DNA of 64,000 nucleotides from Oceanobacillus arenosus (GCF_003369575.1 NZ_PIOC01000004.1:37940-101939); one strand, 5' to 3'; numbered from the stretch's first letter, positions 1 through 8,869 are shown. Notes: generated from the sequence alone by a model not told the origin. A program made the numbers and translations.

Positions 1-121
1 AGTTTTTTGCCATCACAATAACACCAATAAGCTGTGATAAAATCGTAATACCAATCAACACGAGGTAGATTTTCATAAATCTCCCAATCTCAAAGTTAAC
101 TAATTTCAGATAACGCTTCAT
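1..121 (-). CDS. ABC transporter membrane protein, N-terminal fragment (cut by window edge)
   Basis: Only the first 40 codons are in the window. The peptide starts MKRYLKLVNFEIGRFMK and continues into a hydrophobic stretch (about residues 17-37), as expected for the first membrane helix of an ABC permease. Its ATG overlaps the stop of the preceding ATPase gene in an ATGA junction (118-121), so the two are translationally coupled. It is inferred to be the membrane partner of that ATPase in a YtrA-type GntR operon. The family cannot be fixed from this fragment. Confidence 0.7.
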   Translation of the reverse strand, partial: MKRYLKLVNFEIGRFMKIYLVLIGITILSQLIGVIVMAKN

Positions 122-807
122 CCTCGATAAACCTCCCTCATCACGTCAACTACAGATTTTCCTTCGTCTTCACGCATTTCTTCTGTTCTAAACTCTTTTA
201 GTACAACCCCGTTATCCAACAACACGACTTTATCAATCAGATGCTCGATATCATTAATCTCATGTGTCGTAATAACAACACCACGATCTTCTACTAAATG
301 ACTTGTGAAAACATCAGCAATCTGTTCTCTACTAAAAATATCGATTCCGGAAAAAGGCTCATCCATTAAAAGATAGTCCACATCCAGTGCAAGTCCAAGC
401 AGTAAATTCACTTTCGCAGTATTTCCTTTAGATAAGCTTGAGATCTTTTCTTCTTGTTTCAATTTAAAAAATCGGAGCAATTCTGTTGCACGCGCTTGAT
501 TCCAGCTCTTGTAATAATCCTGCATAAACTGCATTGCTTCTGCTATTGTCATGGTTGGAATCATCGTTATCGCATCGGGAATAAACGTAATTTTTTCATA
601 CATATCCTTACTCATCTTTTCGCCATCGATAAGAATTTGCCCGCTATCCATTGGTGTTAAATTCATAATTCCCTTTAGTATTGTTGTTTTACCAACACCA
701 TTAATACCGATTAGGCATGTTATTTCCCCCTTATTTGCAGTAAATGAGACTCCGTTTAATATTTGCTTGCGCCCAAACCTTTTCTTTAATTCTTTTGCCT
801 CAATCAT
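118..807 (-). CDS. ABC transporter ATP-binding protein, GntR-linked (YtrB-like)
   Basis: Cytoplasmic ATPase subunit, 229 aa, that would energise the membrane protein encoded just downstream. The Walker A motif GINGVGKTT is at about residues 34-42, the signature is the variant LSKGN near 130, and Walker B YLLMDEP is followed by a switch histidine in TTHE. The non-canonical signature (LSKGN instead of LSGGQ) is typical of the small ATPases in ytrA-like operons. The start overlaps the GntR stop by 4 nt. Substrate unknown; the context suggests a cell-envelope or antibiotic-stress exporter. Confidence 0.88.
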   Translation of the reverse strand: MIEAKELKKRFGRKQILNGVSFTANKGEITCLIGINGVGKTTILKGIMNLTPMDSGQILIDGEKMSKDMYEKITFIPDAITMIPTMTIAEAMQFMQDYYKSWNQARATELLRFFKLKQEEKISSLSKGNTAKVNLLLGLALDVDYLLMDEPFSGIDIFSREQIADVFTSHLVEDRGVVITTHEINDIEHLIDKVVLLDNGVVLKEFRTEEMREDEGKSVVDVMREVYRG

Positions 808-1175
808 GCTTTATCCCCCTTATATTTCTCCTGGATTAATCCGACAACTTCATCGAGCGGAACATCGATTGGCCGAATCGCGGCAATAAAGGAATCAATT
901 GCCTGTCCAATCAGTTCCTCCCTTACTGCTCCTAGAACTTTCTCATCCTTTGTGATTTTACTTGGGCTATTTCCCTCGGTATAAATCAATCCCTGTTCCT
1001 CCATTTCCTTATATGCTCGTTGGGCCGTATTCGGATTAATCTTTAGCTGGTTCGCTAATTCTCTTCGCGATGGAATTTCTTGACCTGGTTCGAGGCGCTT
1101 CGTTGCAATTTGTTCTTTAAAATGCCGTATAACTTGCAGATAAACAGGCTCGCGCTTATTTAAATTCACGTTCAT
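804..1175 (-). CDS. GntR family transcriptional regulator, YtrA subfamily
   Basis: Short 123-aa GntR protein: an N-terminal winged helix (PVYLQVIRHFKEQI, then SRRELANQLKINPNTAQRAY) and a short C-terminal dimerisation tail instead of a ligand domain, as in YtrA. The ATG at 1175 is chosen because AAAGGAG lies 8 nt upstream; the in-frame ATG 24 nt earlier has no such site. First gene of a repressor-ATPase-permease operon. Operator-like dyads sit on its promoter, so autorepression is likely. Confidence 0.9.
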   Translation of the reverse strand: MNVNLNKREPVYLQVIRHFKEQIATKRLEPGQEIPSRRELANQLKINPNTAQRAYKEMEEQGLIYTEGNSPSKITKDEKVLGAVREELIGQAIDSFIAAIRPIDVPLDEVVGLIQEKYKGDKA

Positions 1176-1208
1176 AGCAACGACTCCTTTCCTTCTCATA
1201 GTTGCATT

Positions 1209-1306
1209 GCGTATTAATATGTTAGTACACGACTTGTAAAAAAAGTGTATTAATGATTTGATACGCTTCTGAATGTATTATATGTTTAATACACTATTTA
1301 TGTCAA
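1209..1306 (-). promoter_or_regulatory. Promoter of the GntR/ABC operon with three operator-like dyads
   Basis: On the minus strand TTGACA (1301-1306) and TATAAT (1277-1282) are 18 bp apart. A perfect dyad, TGTATTA-N6-TAATACA, occupies 1274-1293 and covers the -10. Two degenerate copies of the same 8-6-8 architecture lie downstream at 1245-1266 and 1209-1230. Centres are 28 and 36 bp apart. Inferred target of the adjacent GntR protein; dyad and promoter are read directly. Confidence 0.75.
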
Positions 1307-1364
1307 GGAAATTTTTTAAAAGCTCATTTTGTATTATTTGTTGATATTTAAATAAGCTGCGAAC

Positions 1365-1520
1365 CAAGTTAAAGTGATGGGTGCTCTCAGGCTGGTCGCT
1401 CCAGAAATGCACTACGCTTTTTACGGGGGGGGCTGGTAAGCCTCTATCGCGCTTCGTAGTCACCTAGGCTCTTCTTCCCGCAGAAGTCTCCGTGCATTTC
1501 TTCCGCTGGGGATAGTGCAA
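1365..1520 (-). repeat. Dispersed intergenic repeat, copy 1
   Basis: The reverse complement of this stretch matches 44875-45030 closely: both carry CCCCAGCGGAAGAAAT, CTGCGGGAAGAAGAGC and, further on, GCGTAGTG followed by CATTTCTGGAGCGAC or its near equivalent. Differences are point changes and small indels. Non-coding, multi-copy, present on both strands. The remaining bases to 1740 show only the exoA promoter region. Confidence 0.8.
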
Positions 1521-1740
1521 AAACCAGCAAAAGAGTAGCTAAACTACTAACTATTGACGTTTGTGGCGAAGGAAATGGTACTTCGTGTGAAAACAGCAAT
1601 GGCTGTTCAGATTTCAAGTCATAATTATAACTATATCAACTTCAATTATCCACTACTCTATTACTTACAATAGGCAAATGACCAGGTCTTATATGGTAAA
1701 ATGGATGTAAGAATCAACTACTGAGGAGAAATAACTACTT

Positions 1741-2493
1741 ATGAAACTAGTATCTTGGAATGTAAATGGAATTCGTGCATGTGTGCGAAAGGGATTTTTA
1801 GATTATTTTCATGAAGTGGATGCAGATACTTTTTGCATTCAAGAATCAAAATTACAAGCCGGTCAAATCGAGTTGGATTTAGAAGGCTATTATCAATATT
1901 GGAATTATGCTGAGCGTAAGGGCTATTCTGGTACTGCTGTTTTCACAAAGAAAAAGCCTCTTTCAGTAAAATACGGTGTTGGAATGGAAGAAACCCAGGA
2001 TGAAGGACGTATTATTACACTGGAATATGAAGACTTCTATTTAGTGAATGTGTATACTCCCAACTCGAAGCGCGATTTAACAAGACTTGATTACCGTTTA
2101 GAATGGGAGGACGCACTCACCCTCTATTTAAAGGAATTAGATGGGATTAAACCAATCATTTATTGCGGTGATTTGAATGTAGCCCACCAGGAAATCGATA
2201 TCAAGAATTATAAAACAAACTATGGAAACTCTGGATTTACACCGGAAGAACGTGGAAAAATGACAGAGTTACTTGAATCCGGATTCGTTGATAGTTTACG
2301 CTACTTTTATCCGGATAAGGAAGATATATACACATGGTGGTCTTATATGAAAAACATTCGCGAACGAAATATCGGTTGGCGTATTGATTATTTTATTGTA
2401 TCCGAGCGAATCAAAGATCGTTTAATCAATTCGTACGTGCATTCACATGTACTCGGCAGTGATCATTGCCCAATCATGCTCGAAATAAATTGA
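1741..2493 (+). CDS. exoA: Exodeoxyribonuclease III / AP endonuclease
   Basis: 250-aa EEP-fold nuclease, the length of B. subtilis ExoA. It cleaves DNA 5' to abasic sites and removes 3' blocks in base-excision repair. Visible motifs are SWNVNGIRA at the N terminus (metal/substrate Asn), IQESKLQ with the metal-binding Glu at about residue 35, the catalytic YCGDLNVAH, WWSY, and GSDHCPI with the catalytic Asp-His near the C terminus. GAGGAGA precedes the ATG. Single gene ending in a strong terminator at 2619. Confidence 0.96.
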   Translation: MKLVSWNVNGIRACVRKGFLDYFHEVDADTFCIQESKLQAGQIELDLEGYYQYWNYAERKGYSGTAVFTKKKPLSVKYGVGMEETQDEGRIITLEYEDFYLVNVYTPNSKRDLTRLDYRLEWEDALTLYLKELDGIKPIIYCGDLNVAHQEIDIKNYKTNYGNSGFTPEERGKMTELLESGFVDSLRYFYPDKEDIYTWWSYMKNIRERNIGWRIDYFIVSERIKDRLINSYVHSHVLGSDHCPIMLEIN

Positions 2494-2618
2494 ATGTGAC
2501 CATTATTAATACTCCATTCATATTGTCTAGCTATATAGAATTATTGCCTCTAATAGTTGGGAAGGCTTGGTGGGACAAGCCAGGATCGCCACACCAAACC
2601 AACTATCCAAAATCAACA

Positions 2619-2652
2619 AAGGCTGTCATCAAGGTGACAGCCTTCTTTTTTT
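2619..2652 (+). terminator. Rho-independent terminator after exoA
   Basis: Stem AAGGCTGTCA (2619-2628) pairs with TGACAGCCTT (2635-2644), loop of 6 nt, followed by a T-rich run. It overlaps the end of the convergent glycosidase gene. Confidence 0.9.
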
Positions 2653-4346
2653 CATTTTCCAAGTATTTTCTCAGCACTTTCATTAAGCTTATCTATATCT
2701 ACTGGGGGAATTTGTTCATCATTTAATTCATATTCCTGCTTTAATTCAATGATTCGGTACACACTCTCATCAATTCGTTCCTCGGGTATTTCTCCTTTTT
2801 CAACTGCTTCTTTAATCGCATCGAAAGCCGCGACAATATTTTGATACTCATGCGCCACAAGGATAATATCGTTCCCTGCCTTCAGCGCTTCAACTGACGC
2901 AGGACCGATTTCATAATGATCGGTTATTCCCTCCATTGTCATATCATCCGTCATAATAACCCCATGATAATGAAGCTGCTCCCGTAGCAAACCTGTTACG
3001 ATTTCTTTAGACATGGAAGATGGATAATCAGGATCTAACGCTGGTAATAAAATATGCGCAATCATGATAACATCCGCCCCATTTTTTATCGCATACTCGA
3101 ACGGGACTAATTCAAGCTTATTAAGTTCATCAAGTTTTTTATCGGCGATTGGCAATTCTAAATGGGAATCAACAGCGGTATCACCATGCCCAGGAAAATG
3201 CTTTATAACAGGAATGAGCTGCTGTGATTGGAGACCCTTCATTGTTAGTGTTCCAAGCTCACTTACGATATTAGGATTATCACTAAACGCTCGATCTCCA
3301 ATTACCGGATTATCCGGATTACTATTCACATCAAGCACTGGAGCGAAGTCGAGATTAAAGCCATAAGCTCGAAGCTGCCATGCAAGTAACGTACCAATCT
3401 CATACGCAAACTGTGAATCATTTTGTGTCCCTATCTCGCTAGCTTTAGGCGTAGGAACTATATCTCCTGGTAACCTTGAGACATCTCCGCCTTCTTGATC
3501 CGTACCAATAAACATCGGGAATGCATTTCCGGAATTCTCCACTTTTAAATGATTGACTAAATCCACTGTTTGTTCAGGGTTTTCCATATTATCCGCGTAT
3601 AAAATAATGCCACCAATCTTATAGTCTGTTATTAGACTTATCGTTTCATCGGATACAGATGTGCCGGAAATTCCACTGAAAAGCATTTGTCCAATCTTTT
3701 CATCCAAACTCATATTATTTATTTTTTCATCAACCACTAATTGATCTACATCTACTAAAGTAACGAGTGATGTGTGATGTATAACAGGATTTGGATTATC
3801 ATCAGTCGGATTTGGGAAAATTAACTTTAATTGAAAATCCTCGCTCACATCATAAATTAGGATAATCTGATCAAAATCATCGTCGCGGTAATAACGAATA
3901 TCATCCGCTTCTCCCTTCGTCTGCTCAATATCATTAAGGGAGATATCCGAAAGTTCTTCCTTGTCATACGAACGTAGATCAACAATCCGATCTTGTTGAT
4001 AACCTATATGAACATTTCTGGACGGGTATTCGGAATAATCCTTGCTTTCCGCTTCTATTTTAGTTTCCGGTTCTCCCCATTTTGCCGTTACTTCCTGCTC
4101 CATTGTCTCACCAAGAACGAAGGGTACTCCAGGGATTTTCCCCTTCTCAGCCTGTGCATAAATTCCATTGATTTTATTTTTTACTGGTTTTTTCGTATGA
4201 CCTGGTTTGGGTAGTACATAGTCATAATTCATCTCACTTTGTTCTTCCACATAGGTGCCTTCTTCGTCTTCATTGGTAATAAATTGATCACCAATAATAA
4301 AGACAAAGACAATCGGTATAATAATGTATAATAGTTTCTTTATCAT
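2652..4346 (-). CDS. nagZ: Beta-N-acetylhexosaminidase, GH3 (NagZ type), with extra N-terminal domain
   Basis: Predicted 564-aa exported, membrane-anchored glycosidase. An N-terminal hydrophobic helix (MIKKLLYIIIPIVFVFII) lacks a lipobox cysteine, so it probably acts as an uncleaved anchor. Residues about 60-190 form a separate domain resembling the YjgB/DUF4309 type (assignment tentative). The rest is a GH3 barrel with IGTDQEGG, the family signature KHFPGHGDT then SH, and MTDDMTMEG carrying the nucleophile Asp. Role: release of GlcNAc during cell-wall turnover. The ATG at 4346 follows GGAGGAA at 8 nt; the ATG 18 nt upstream lacks a spaced site. Confidence 0.88.
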   Translation of the reverse strand: MIKKLLYIIIPIVFVFIIGDQFITNEDEEGTYVEEQSEMNYDYVLPKPGHTKKPVKNKINGIYAQAEKGKIPGVPFVLGETMEQEVTAKWGEPETKIEAESKDYSEYPSRNVHIGYQQDRIVDLRSYDKEELSDISLNDIEQTKGEADDIRYYRDDDFDQIILIYDVSEDFQLKLIFPNPTDDNPNPVIHHTSLVTLVDVDQLVVDEKINNMSLDEKIGQMLFSGISGTSVSDETISLITDYKIGGIILYADNMENPEQTVDLVNHLKVENSGNAFPMFIGTDQEGGDVSRLPGDIVPTPKASEIGTQNDSQFAYEIGTLLAWQLRAYGFNLDFAPVLDVNSNPDNPVIGDRAFSDNPNIVSELGTLTMKGLQSQQLIPVIKHFPGHGDTAVDSHLELPIADKKLDELNKLELVPFEYAIKNGADVIMIAHILLPALDPDYPSSMSKEIVTGLLREQLHYHGVIMTDDMTMEGITDHYEIGPASVEALKAGNDIILVAHEYQNIVAAFDAIKEAVEKGEIPEERIDESVYRIIELKQEYELNDEQIPPVDIDKLNESAEKILGK

Positions 4347-4509
4347 ATTAAATTCCTCCATCATCCGTATTCTGTTAATTCCTACCTGTATGTATAAGTC
4401 ATCTGGAAAACGAGAAATATGTTTATCAATTAAGATTCGCCTTTTTCATATTTGCTATGTATTATCAATTATATAAGGAAATTACGGAACTATACAGGAG
4501 GGGCTCAGA

Positions 4510-4905
4510 ATGAAACGAATTGTTCCACATATCCGAATTGAAAATTGTAGAGAAGAGGTCGCTTATTATCAACAAGTATTTGGTGGTGAGATAAAAAACG
4601 CACAGTTATCCGACGGCATCGACATGTTTAAAGGGCATGAAGGAAAATATATTCATGCGGAATTGCATATTAATGAACATTGCATCTTATATTTTGCCGA
4701 TTTATTTGGGGACGAACCTGTTAAAGACAGCAACCTATTACTTGGTCCAGACCTTGAAAGCGAAGAAGAAATCAGCAAAATCTACAACAAACTTGCAGCC
4801 GATGGCGAAATTAAGATGCCATTACAGGATACCTTCTGGGGCGCAAAACATGCGATTATCAAAGATAGAAACGGAATTTCCTGGGAGTTAAATTATACCA
4901 AATAG
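4510..4905 (+). CDS. VOC superfamily protein (PhnB/YjdN-like)
   Basis: 131-aa single-domain vicinal-oxygen-chelate fold protein. It begins MKRIVPHIRIENCREEVAYYQQVFGG, the usual opening beta-alpha-beta unit, and ends with the paired unit FWGAKHAIIKDRNGISWELN, as in PhnB/3-demethylubiquinone methyltransferase-like proteins. AGGAGG lies just upstream of the ATG. Ligand and reaction cannot be told from sequence. Single gene with its own terminator. Confidence 0.85.
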   Translation: MKRIVPHIRIENCREEVAYYQQVFGGEIKNAQLSDGIDMFKGHEGKYIHAELHINEHCILYFADLFGDEPVKDSNLLLGPDLESEEEISKIYNKLAADGEIKMPLQDTFWGAKHAIIKDRNGISWELNYTK

Positions 4906-4914
4906 GATTTTATT

Positions 4915-4995
4915 TATCCACAATTGGATATCTCTTAAAGGCCTTAATCAAAAATTGTGGATAGAGAAACCATTATCCACAATTTTTTTATTTTT
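4915..4995 (+). terminator. Terminator with a third, competing repeat arm
   Basis: The arms AATTGTGGATA (4953-4963) and TATCCACAATT (4974-4984), followed by seven T, make a clear terminator. A second copy of the TATCCACAATT arm lies upstream at 4915-4925 and could pair with 4953-4963 instead. Confidence 0.8.
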
Positions 4996-5063
4996 AATAT
5001 CGCCGATGGATTATTTGCTAAGTTTTCTCACTAACAATCTACGTACCTTTTTCATATTTAATT

Positions 5064-6011
5064 TTAATGCTTCAGCTTCTGAAAATAATCCATAATTCCC
5101 AGTGAACTAACCTGCATATCTAAATTTATCAAAATATATACTTCGTGGTCATCATCAATTCCTTGTCCCCGTAACTTTTTGCGAATACGTCCCATTAACC
5201 TTGCTGCTAGCTCATCATAGCCCTTACCTTCAGCAAATACTCGCTCCCCTTCTTCGACAAAGATTGATAGCCATTTTGAAACCTGCTGTAATGCTACATC
5301 AACATACTCTGTCATTCCAAAATGTCCAAAATAAATTCGATTTAGATTCAGTTCACGAATCCGCTTAATCGATGTCTCCATTGCACTTGGATCAAAATGA
5401 TTTGGCGAGGTGGATGGTAAAAAAAAGTCAACCCCATTTCTGCTTAATTGTGCATAGCGAACCCCTACCGTATCACCGGTAAACATTCCATTACTTGTCG
5501 GATCATAAATACTGAAGTGGTGTTTCGCATGTCCTGGTGTGTCGTAAAATTTCAAATTACAGTTAGGTCCAATCTCCAGCGTATCGCCTTCTGTTTTCGT
5601 TATTATATGATCTTCTGGAACAGGAATAATTGGATCAAACAACTCAGCAAAGCTATCCCCATAAATCGCTCTTGCCCCAGCTGCTAATTTCCTTGGATTG
5701 ATAAGATGCCTTTCCCCTCTAGGATGGACAACAACTTTTGCATTCGGACATTCCCTAAGAAGTAACCCAGCCCCACCTGCATGATCAAGGTGAATATGCG
5801 TGACAATGATGTACCTTACATCTTCTAATGAAAGCCCAAGTGCCTCTAACCCCCTTTTAACATGTTTAATCGACGGGCTTGGCCCAGTTTCAATCAATGT
5901 CAGTGCCTCTTCTTGAATTACATAAGCACCCGTTCGACCTGCCACCCCTAAGTCATGTCCATCAATTAGGGAAATTCGATTATCAATTTGAATTGGTTTT
6001 TTCTCCTCCAT
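5064..6011 (-). CDS. MBL-fold metallo-hydrolase
   Basis: 315-aa metallo-beta-lactamase fold enzyme. The metal-binding motif THIHLDHAGG (HxHxDH) is at about residues 70-79; further ligands are in DTPGHAKHHFSIY and FTGDTVG, and GHFG is near residue 280. Glyoxalase II-like hydrolases share these ligands, but the C-terminal half is different and the substrate is unknown. The start at 6011 (MEEKKPIQ) is preceded by GGAGGGAT; the longer reading frame to 6059 has no RBS. Monocistronic. Confidence 0.87.
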   Translation of the reverse strand: MEEKKPIQIDNRISLIDGHDLGVAGRTGAYVIQEEALTLIETGPSPSIKHVKRGLEALGLSLEDVRYIIVTHIHLDHAGGAGLLLRECPNAKVVVHPRGERHLINPRKLAAGARAIYGDSFAELFDPIIPVPEDHIITKTEGDTLEIGPNCNLKFYDTPGHAKHHFSIYDPTSNGMFTGDTVGVRYAQLSRNGVDFFLPSTSPNHFDPSAMETSIKRIRELNLNRIYFGHFGMTEYVDVALQQVSKWLSIFVEEGERVFAEGKGYDELAARLMGRIRKKLRGQGIDDDHEVYILINLDMQVSSLGIMDYFQKLKH

Positions 6012-6150
6012 CAAGATCCCTCCGTCATTATTTTTCTCCATCGTAGCATATTTTACCAATCTTATCTTGAGAAAAAGTTAAGTTTAATTTGTGCATAACA
6101 AAATCAATACAGCTCAAACTAACCATGACTTTTAAAAGGAGGGAATTTAT

Positions 6151-6765
6151 TTGCAAAATCAACAGCAAAACCAACAATTTCAGGGCTCGTCACAAATACC
6201 AGCAAATATTAGCCATGGTGGGCATGAGGTCATTGATGCACATGAGGCAATCAGTGGTTTAATTGGTACGTTAGAACATTATTATCTTTATGAATCCCAT
6301 ATTCAAGATCCAGAGTTAAAAACAATGCTCACTCGACAAAAGGACTATTTAACACAGATGTATAACACCATTGTTGAGGCACTAAAAACCGGAAGTGAAC
6401 CAGCAATTAAAACGCAAACCTATAATATGGCTGCAAGCAATAATACACTTTATGGCATGCAACCAACACAACCTAAAACACCTGCTCAATCGGCCAACGA
6501 AATAAATGACCAATGTATCTCTGGATTTTGGCTGGGGCATTTAAAAGCATCATCATCCGCGTTTCCAATGACAGCACTTGAAATATCAAATCCTGTATTA
6601 AGAAGAGTATTTGCAGACAGCGTCCCGAATTTAATTGAAATGGCATTTGAAGTATATTTATATCAGAACAAGCATCATTATTATCAAGTACCACAGTTGA
6701 AACAAGAGGATATGCAAAATTATATAAATGCATTCGCACCAGTGCAAAGTACAATGCAGCATTAA
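6151..6765 (+). CDS. Spore coat protein, CotF family
   Basis: 204-aa protein with a Gln-rich head followed by a ferritin-like helical domain (HEVIDAHEAISGLIGTLEHYYLYESHIQDPELKTML), characteristic of CotF-family coat proteins, and a second helical half with LKASSSAFPMTALEISNPVLR. It starts with TTG, supported by AAAGGAGGG 8 nt upstream. Expected to be made in the mother cell and laid down in the spore coat; no sigma-K promoter could be named with confidence. Confidence 0.85.
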   Translation: MQNQQQNQQFQGSSQIPANISHGGHEVIDAHEAISGLIGTLEHYYLYESHIQDPELKTMLTRQKDYLTQMYNTIVEALKTGSEPAIKTQTYNMAASNNTLYGMQPTQPKTPAQSANEINDQCISGFWLGHLKASSSAFPMTALEISNPVLRRVFADSVPNLIEMAFEVYLYQNKHHYYQVPQLKQEDMQNYINAFAPVQSTMQH

Positions 6766-6776
6766 TGTTAAGTAAC

Positions 6777-6815
6777 GGGGAGTCCATGATGTTGGGCTCC
6801 CTTACCTTTTTGTAA
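6777..6815 (+). terminator. Probable terminator after cotF-like gene
   Basis: GGGGAGTCC pairs with GGGCTCCC across a short loop, followed by TTACCTTTTTG. Confidence 0.6.
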
Positions 6816-6930
6816 AAAATAATTTAAGGATAGTACTCTAAAATTGGAGGACAAAGTTTTTCGGGGAAATACGAATCCTTATAATAAGCTATCCGTAATA
6901 TGATTAATATAGTCGAGAGGATGAGGAGAA

Positions 6931-7731
6931 ATGAACAATCACGAAATTGATTACAAACTACATGGAGACGATATGCAATTTGTCGAGGTAGAGCTCGATC
7001 CACAAGAAACGGTAATCGCTGAAGCAGGAAGTTTAATGATGATGGATGACGAGATTCGCATGGAAACGATCTTCGGTGATGGTTCCAGCAAGGATCAAGG
7101 TGGATTGATGGGGAAATTACTTGGTGCCGGGAAACGAGTAATCACTGGCGAAAGCTTATTTATGACCACATTCACAAATCAAGGCGTCGGTAAGAAGCAT
7201 GTGTCCTTTGCTGCACCATATCCTGGTAAAATAATTCCAATGGATTTGAGTGAAATGGATGGGAAATTAATCTGTCAAAAGGATTCATTTCTTGCTGCTG
7301 CTAAAGGGGTGGCAGTTGGTATTGAGTTCCAGCGTAAAATTGGGACCGGCTTCTTTGGTGGCGAAGGATTCATTATGCAGAAGCTCGAAGGTGATGGTTT
7401 AGCCTTTGTTCATGCAGGTGGTACGATTCATAAAAGAGAGCTTCAGGCTGGGGAAACATTACGCGTCGATACTGGCTGCCTTGTTGCAATGACAGGTGAC
7501 ATCGATTATAATATCGAATTCGTCGGCGGCGTAAAGACAGCATTATTCGGTGGTGAAGGATTATTCTTCGCGACATTACGAGGACCAGGAACCGTTTGGA
7601 TTCAGTCTCTTCCATTCAGTAGACTTGCGAGCAGAGTATTTGCTGCAGCACCGGGAAGAGGTGGTTCAAAGGATGAAGGCAGTATCGCCGGAGGATTATT
7701 CGATTTCTTTGGTGGCGATAGAAGCAGATAA
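6931..7731 (+). CDS. AIM24 / TIGR00266 family protein
   Basis: 266-aa glycine-rich all-beta protein. Conserved features include [47 protein letters not shown] and [21 protein letters not shown], which define the family. B. subtilis-type members occur as cytoplasmic proteins of unknown role; the yeast homologue is mitochondrial. An RBS (GAGGATGAGGAG) precedes the ATG. A YfhD-like gene follows after 96 bp. Confidence 0.88.
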   Translation: MNNHEIDYKLHGDDMQFVEVELDPQETVIAEAGSLMMMDDEIRMETIFGDGSSKDQGGLMGKLLGAGKRVITGESLFMTTFTNQGVGKKHVSFAAPYPGKIIPMDLSEMDGKLICQKDSFLAAAKGVAVGIEFQRKIGTGFFGGEGFIMQKLEGDGLAFVHAGGTIHKRELQAGETLRVDTGCLVAMTGDIDYNIEFVGGVKTALFGGEGLFFATLRGPGTVWIQSLPFSRLASRVFAAAPGRGGSKDEGSIAGGLFDFFGGDRSR

Positions 7732-7743
7732 GATCTATTACCA

Positions 7744-7768
7744 GTTAATGGTGTGCGATTCTGGGTAA
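7744..7768 (+). promoter_or_regulatory. Possible stress-type promoter before yfhD-like gene
   Basis: GTTAAT (7744-7749), 13 bp, GGGTAA (7763-7768) resembles the sigma-B pattern GTTTAA-N12-14-GGGTAT with two mismatches. Suggestive only. Confidence 0.3.
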
Positions 7769-7827
7769 TAGTAGAAACATTTTTGCACATACTATCCATG
7801 AAAATCCTACACAAAGAGGTGGATGGC

Positions 7828-8013
7828 ATGGGTAGAGATGACCATAATAAATCAAAGAATAACTTCTTGGCACAGACACCGAAACAGCAACTGGTAACCG
7901 ATGGAATTGATGTAGAATTCTCTGCGGAATTTGCTGATGAGGATGATAAAGTAGCGCAAGCAAGAAGTAGAGCCGCGGATCAACGAGTGAAAGGAAAGAG
8001 GCCGAAGTTGTGA
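7828..8013 (+). CDS. yfhD: YfhD family small protein
   Basis: 61-aa hydrophilic protein, MGRDDHNKSKNNFLAQTPK, then DGIDVEFSAEFADEDDKVAQARSR in two conserved blocks, matching the YfhD family of Bacillus. The function is unknown; in the genus it is mostly associated with sporulating cells. The ATG at 7828 is picked because AGAGGTGGATGG lies just upstream; the longer upstream frame is not like the family. Followed by a terminator. Confidence 0.82.
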   Translation: MGRDDHNKSKNNFLAQTPKQQLVTDGIDVEFSAEFADEDDKVAQARSRAADQRVKGKRPKL

Positions 8014-8137
8014 CGCTTTTCTTATGATTAGTCGGGATGATTGACTATCCCATAAATGTTGGCTTTCGTCTAAACGCCTTATCGTCATTTAATAGAACAT
8101 TTTTTGTTTTATCCCTTTGCTTAGATTTTCATTTGGA

Positions 8138-8175
8138 TAAAGAGCGACCCATTATCATATAGGTCGCTTTTTATC
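8138..8175 (+). terminator. Rho-independent terminator
   Basis: GAGCGACC and GGTCGCTT form the stem with a 12-nt loop, ending in TTTTTATCTTT. Confidence 0.85.
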
Positions 8176-8268
8176 TTTGCAAGCGTATTTTCCATTATGT
8201 GATGTATTTGACAGACATGCCAAATATGCAGTACATTAGGAATAACAATGGATTAAAGGGATTGATCA

Positions 8269-8730
8269 ATGATGAGCAATAAGAGTGTGGATGATTATCT
8301 AACAGATGGAATTTACGGTACACGACTTCCGAAAGATGATGAACGCAAGCAATTTTTAGGTACCCTCCGCGAGCGAATTGTAATCGCCTTAACAATTGGG
8401 CAAGTAATGACTGACAAAGGACTCGGAAAATTAGAAGAGGCGATGAAGAATAATACGCAGGCCAAGCTACTTATCAATGGGCATGTCGCTAATAAATTTT
8501 TAAAAGAAGAAAAGGCACTGGCAGATAAATATCATATTCCATATACGACGATTACAGACGAAGAAAGTGAAACCGATATTGGAGCTGTTTTGACTTACGA
8601 TTACGCGATTGATAAAGAGGACATTTTTATCAAAGAAGAAGTAGAAAATGAACCAAAATTATCACCAGAAGATAAACCTACTTCTTTTATAGCTAAATTG
8701 AAGCATTGGTTCGGAGCTTCTGAAAAATAA
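8269..8730 (+). CDS. yueI: YueI family protein (DUF1694)
   Basis: 153-aa protein with the DUF1694 pattern: VDDYLTDGIYGTRLPKDDERKQFLG, RERIVIALTIGQV, then a Rossmann-like alpha/beta body (AKLLINGHVANKFLKEEKALA), and an acidic C-terminal tail. The B. subtilis homologue YueI has no settled function. Two in-frame ATGs are adjacent (8269 and 8272) behind AAAGGG; either may be used. Confidence 0.85.
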   Translation: MMSNKSVDDYLTDGIYGTRLPKDDERKQFLGTLRERIVIALTIGQVMTDKGLGKLEEAMKNNTQAKLLINGHVANKFLKEEKALADKYHIPYTTITDEESETDIGAVLTYDYAIDKEDIFIKEEVENEPKLSPEDKPTSFIAKLKHWFGASEK

Positions 8731-8736
8731 TTTCAA

Positions 8737-8769
8737 TTGTCCCCTATTCACAGTTTAGGGGAATTTTTA
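8737..8769 (+). terminator. Rho-independent terminator after yueI
   Basis: TCCCCTA / TAGGGGA stem followed by ATTTTTATTT. Confidence 0.8.
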
Positions 8770-8809
8770 TTTAATGCTATTAAACTTCATACTTAAAGGG
8801 GGCATATTC

Positions 8810-8869
8810 ATGAATGCAACATTCTATAAATTAGTAGTAAGAAAGTTTTTTTACTTTCTTTACTATTAA
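8810..8869 (+). CDS. Possible 19-aa peptide or leader ORF
   Basis: An ATG 9 nt behind AAAGGGGG opens a 19-codon frame, MNATFYKLVVRKFFYFLYY, ending at TAA 8867-8869. The peptide is basic, aromatic and hydrophobic, so it could sit in the membrane. Its second half overlaps an imperfect hairpin (AGTAAGAAAGT / ACTTTCTTTACT, about 8838-8864). It could be a real small protein or a leader for the zinc-ribbon gene 70 bp downstream. Family unknown. Confidence 0.35.
   Translation: MNATFYKLVVRKFFYFLYY

Noticed and set aside
1278..1463. Minus-strand frame of 61 codons
   Set aside because: It runs through operator DNA and the dispersed repeat, without RBS or protein-like composition.
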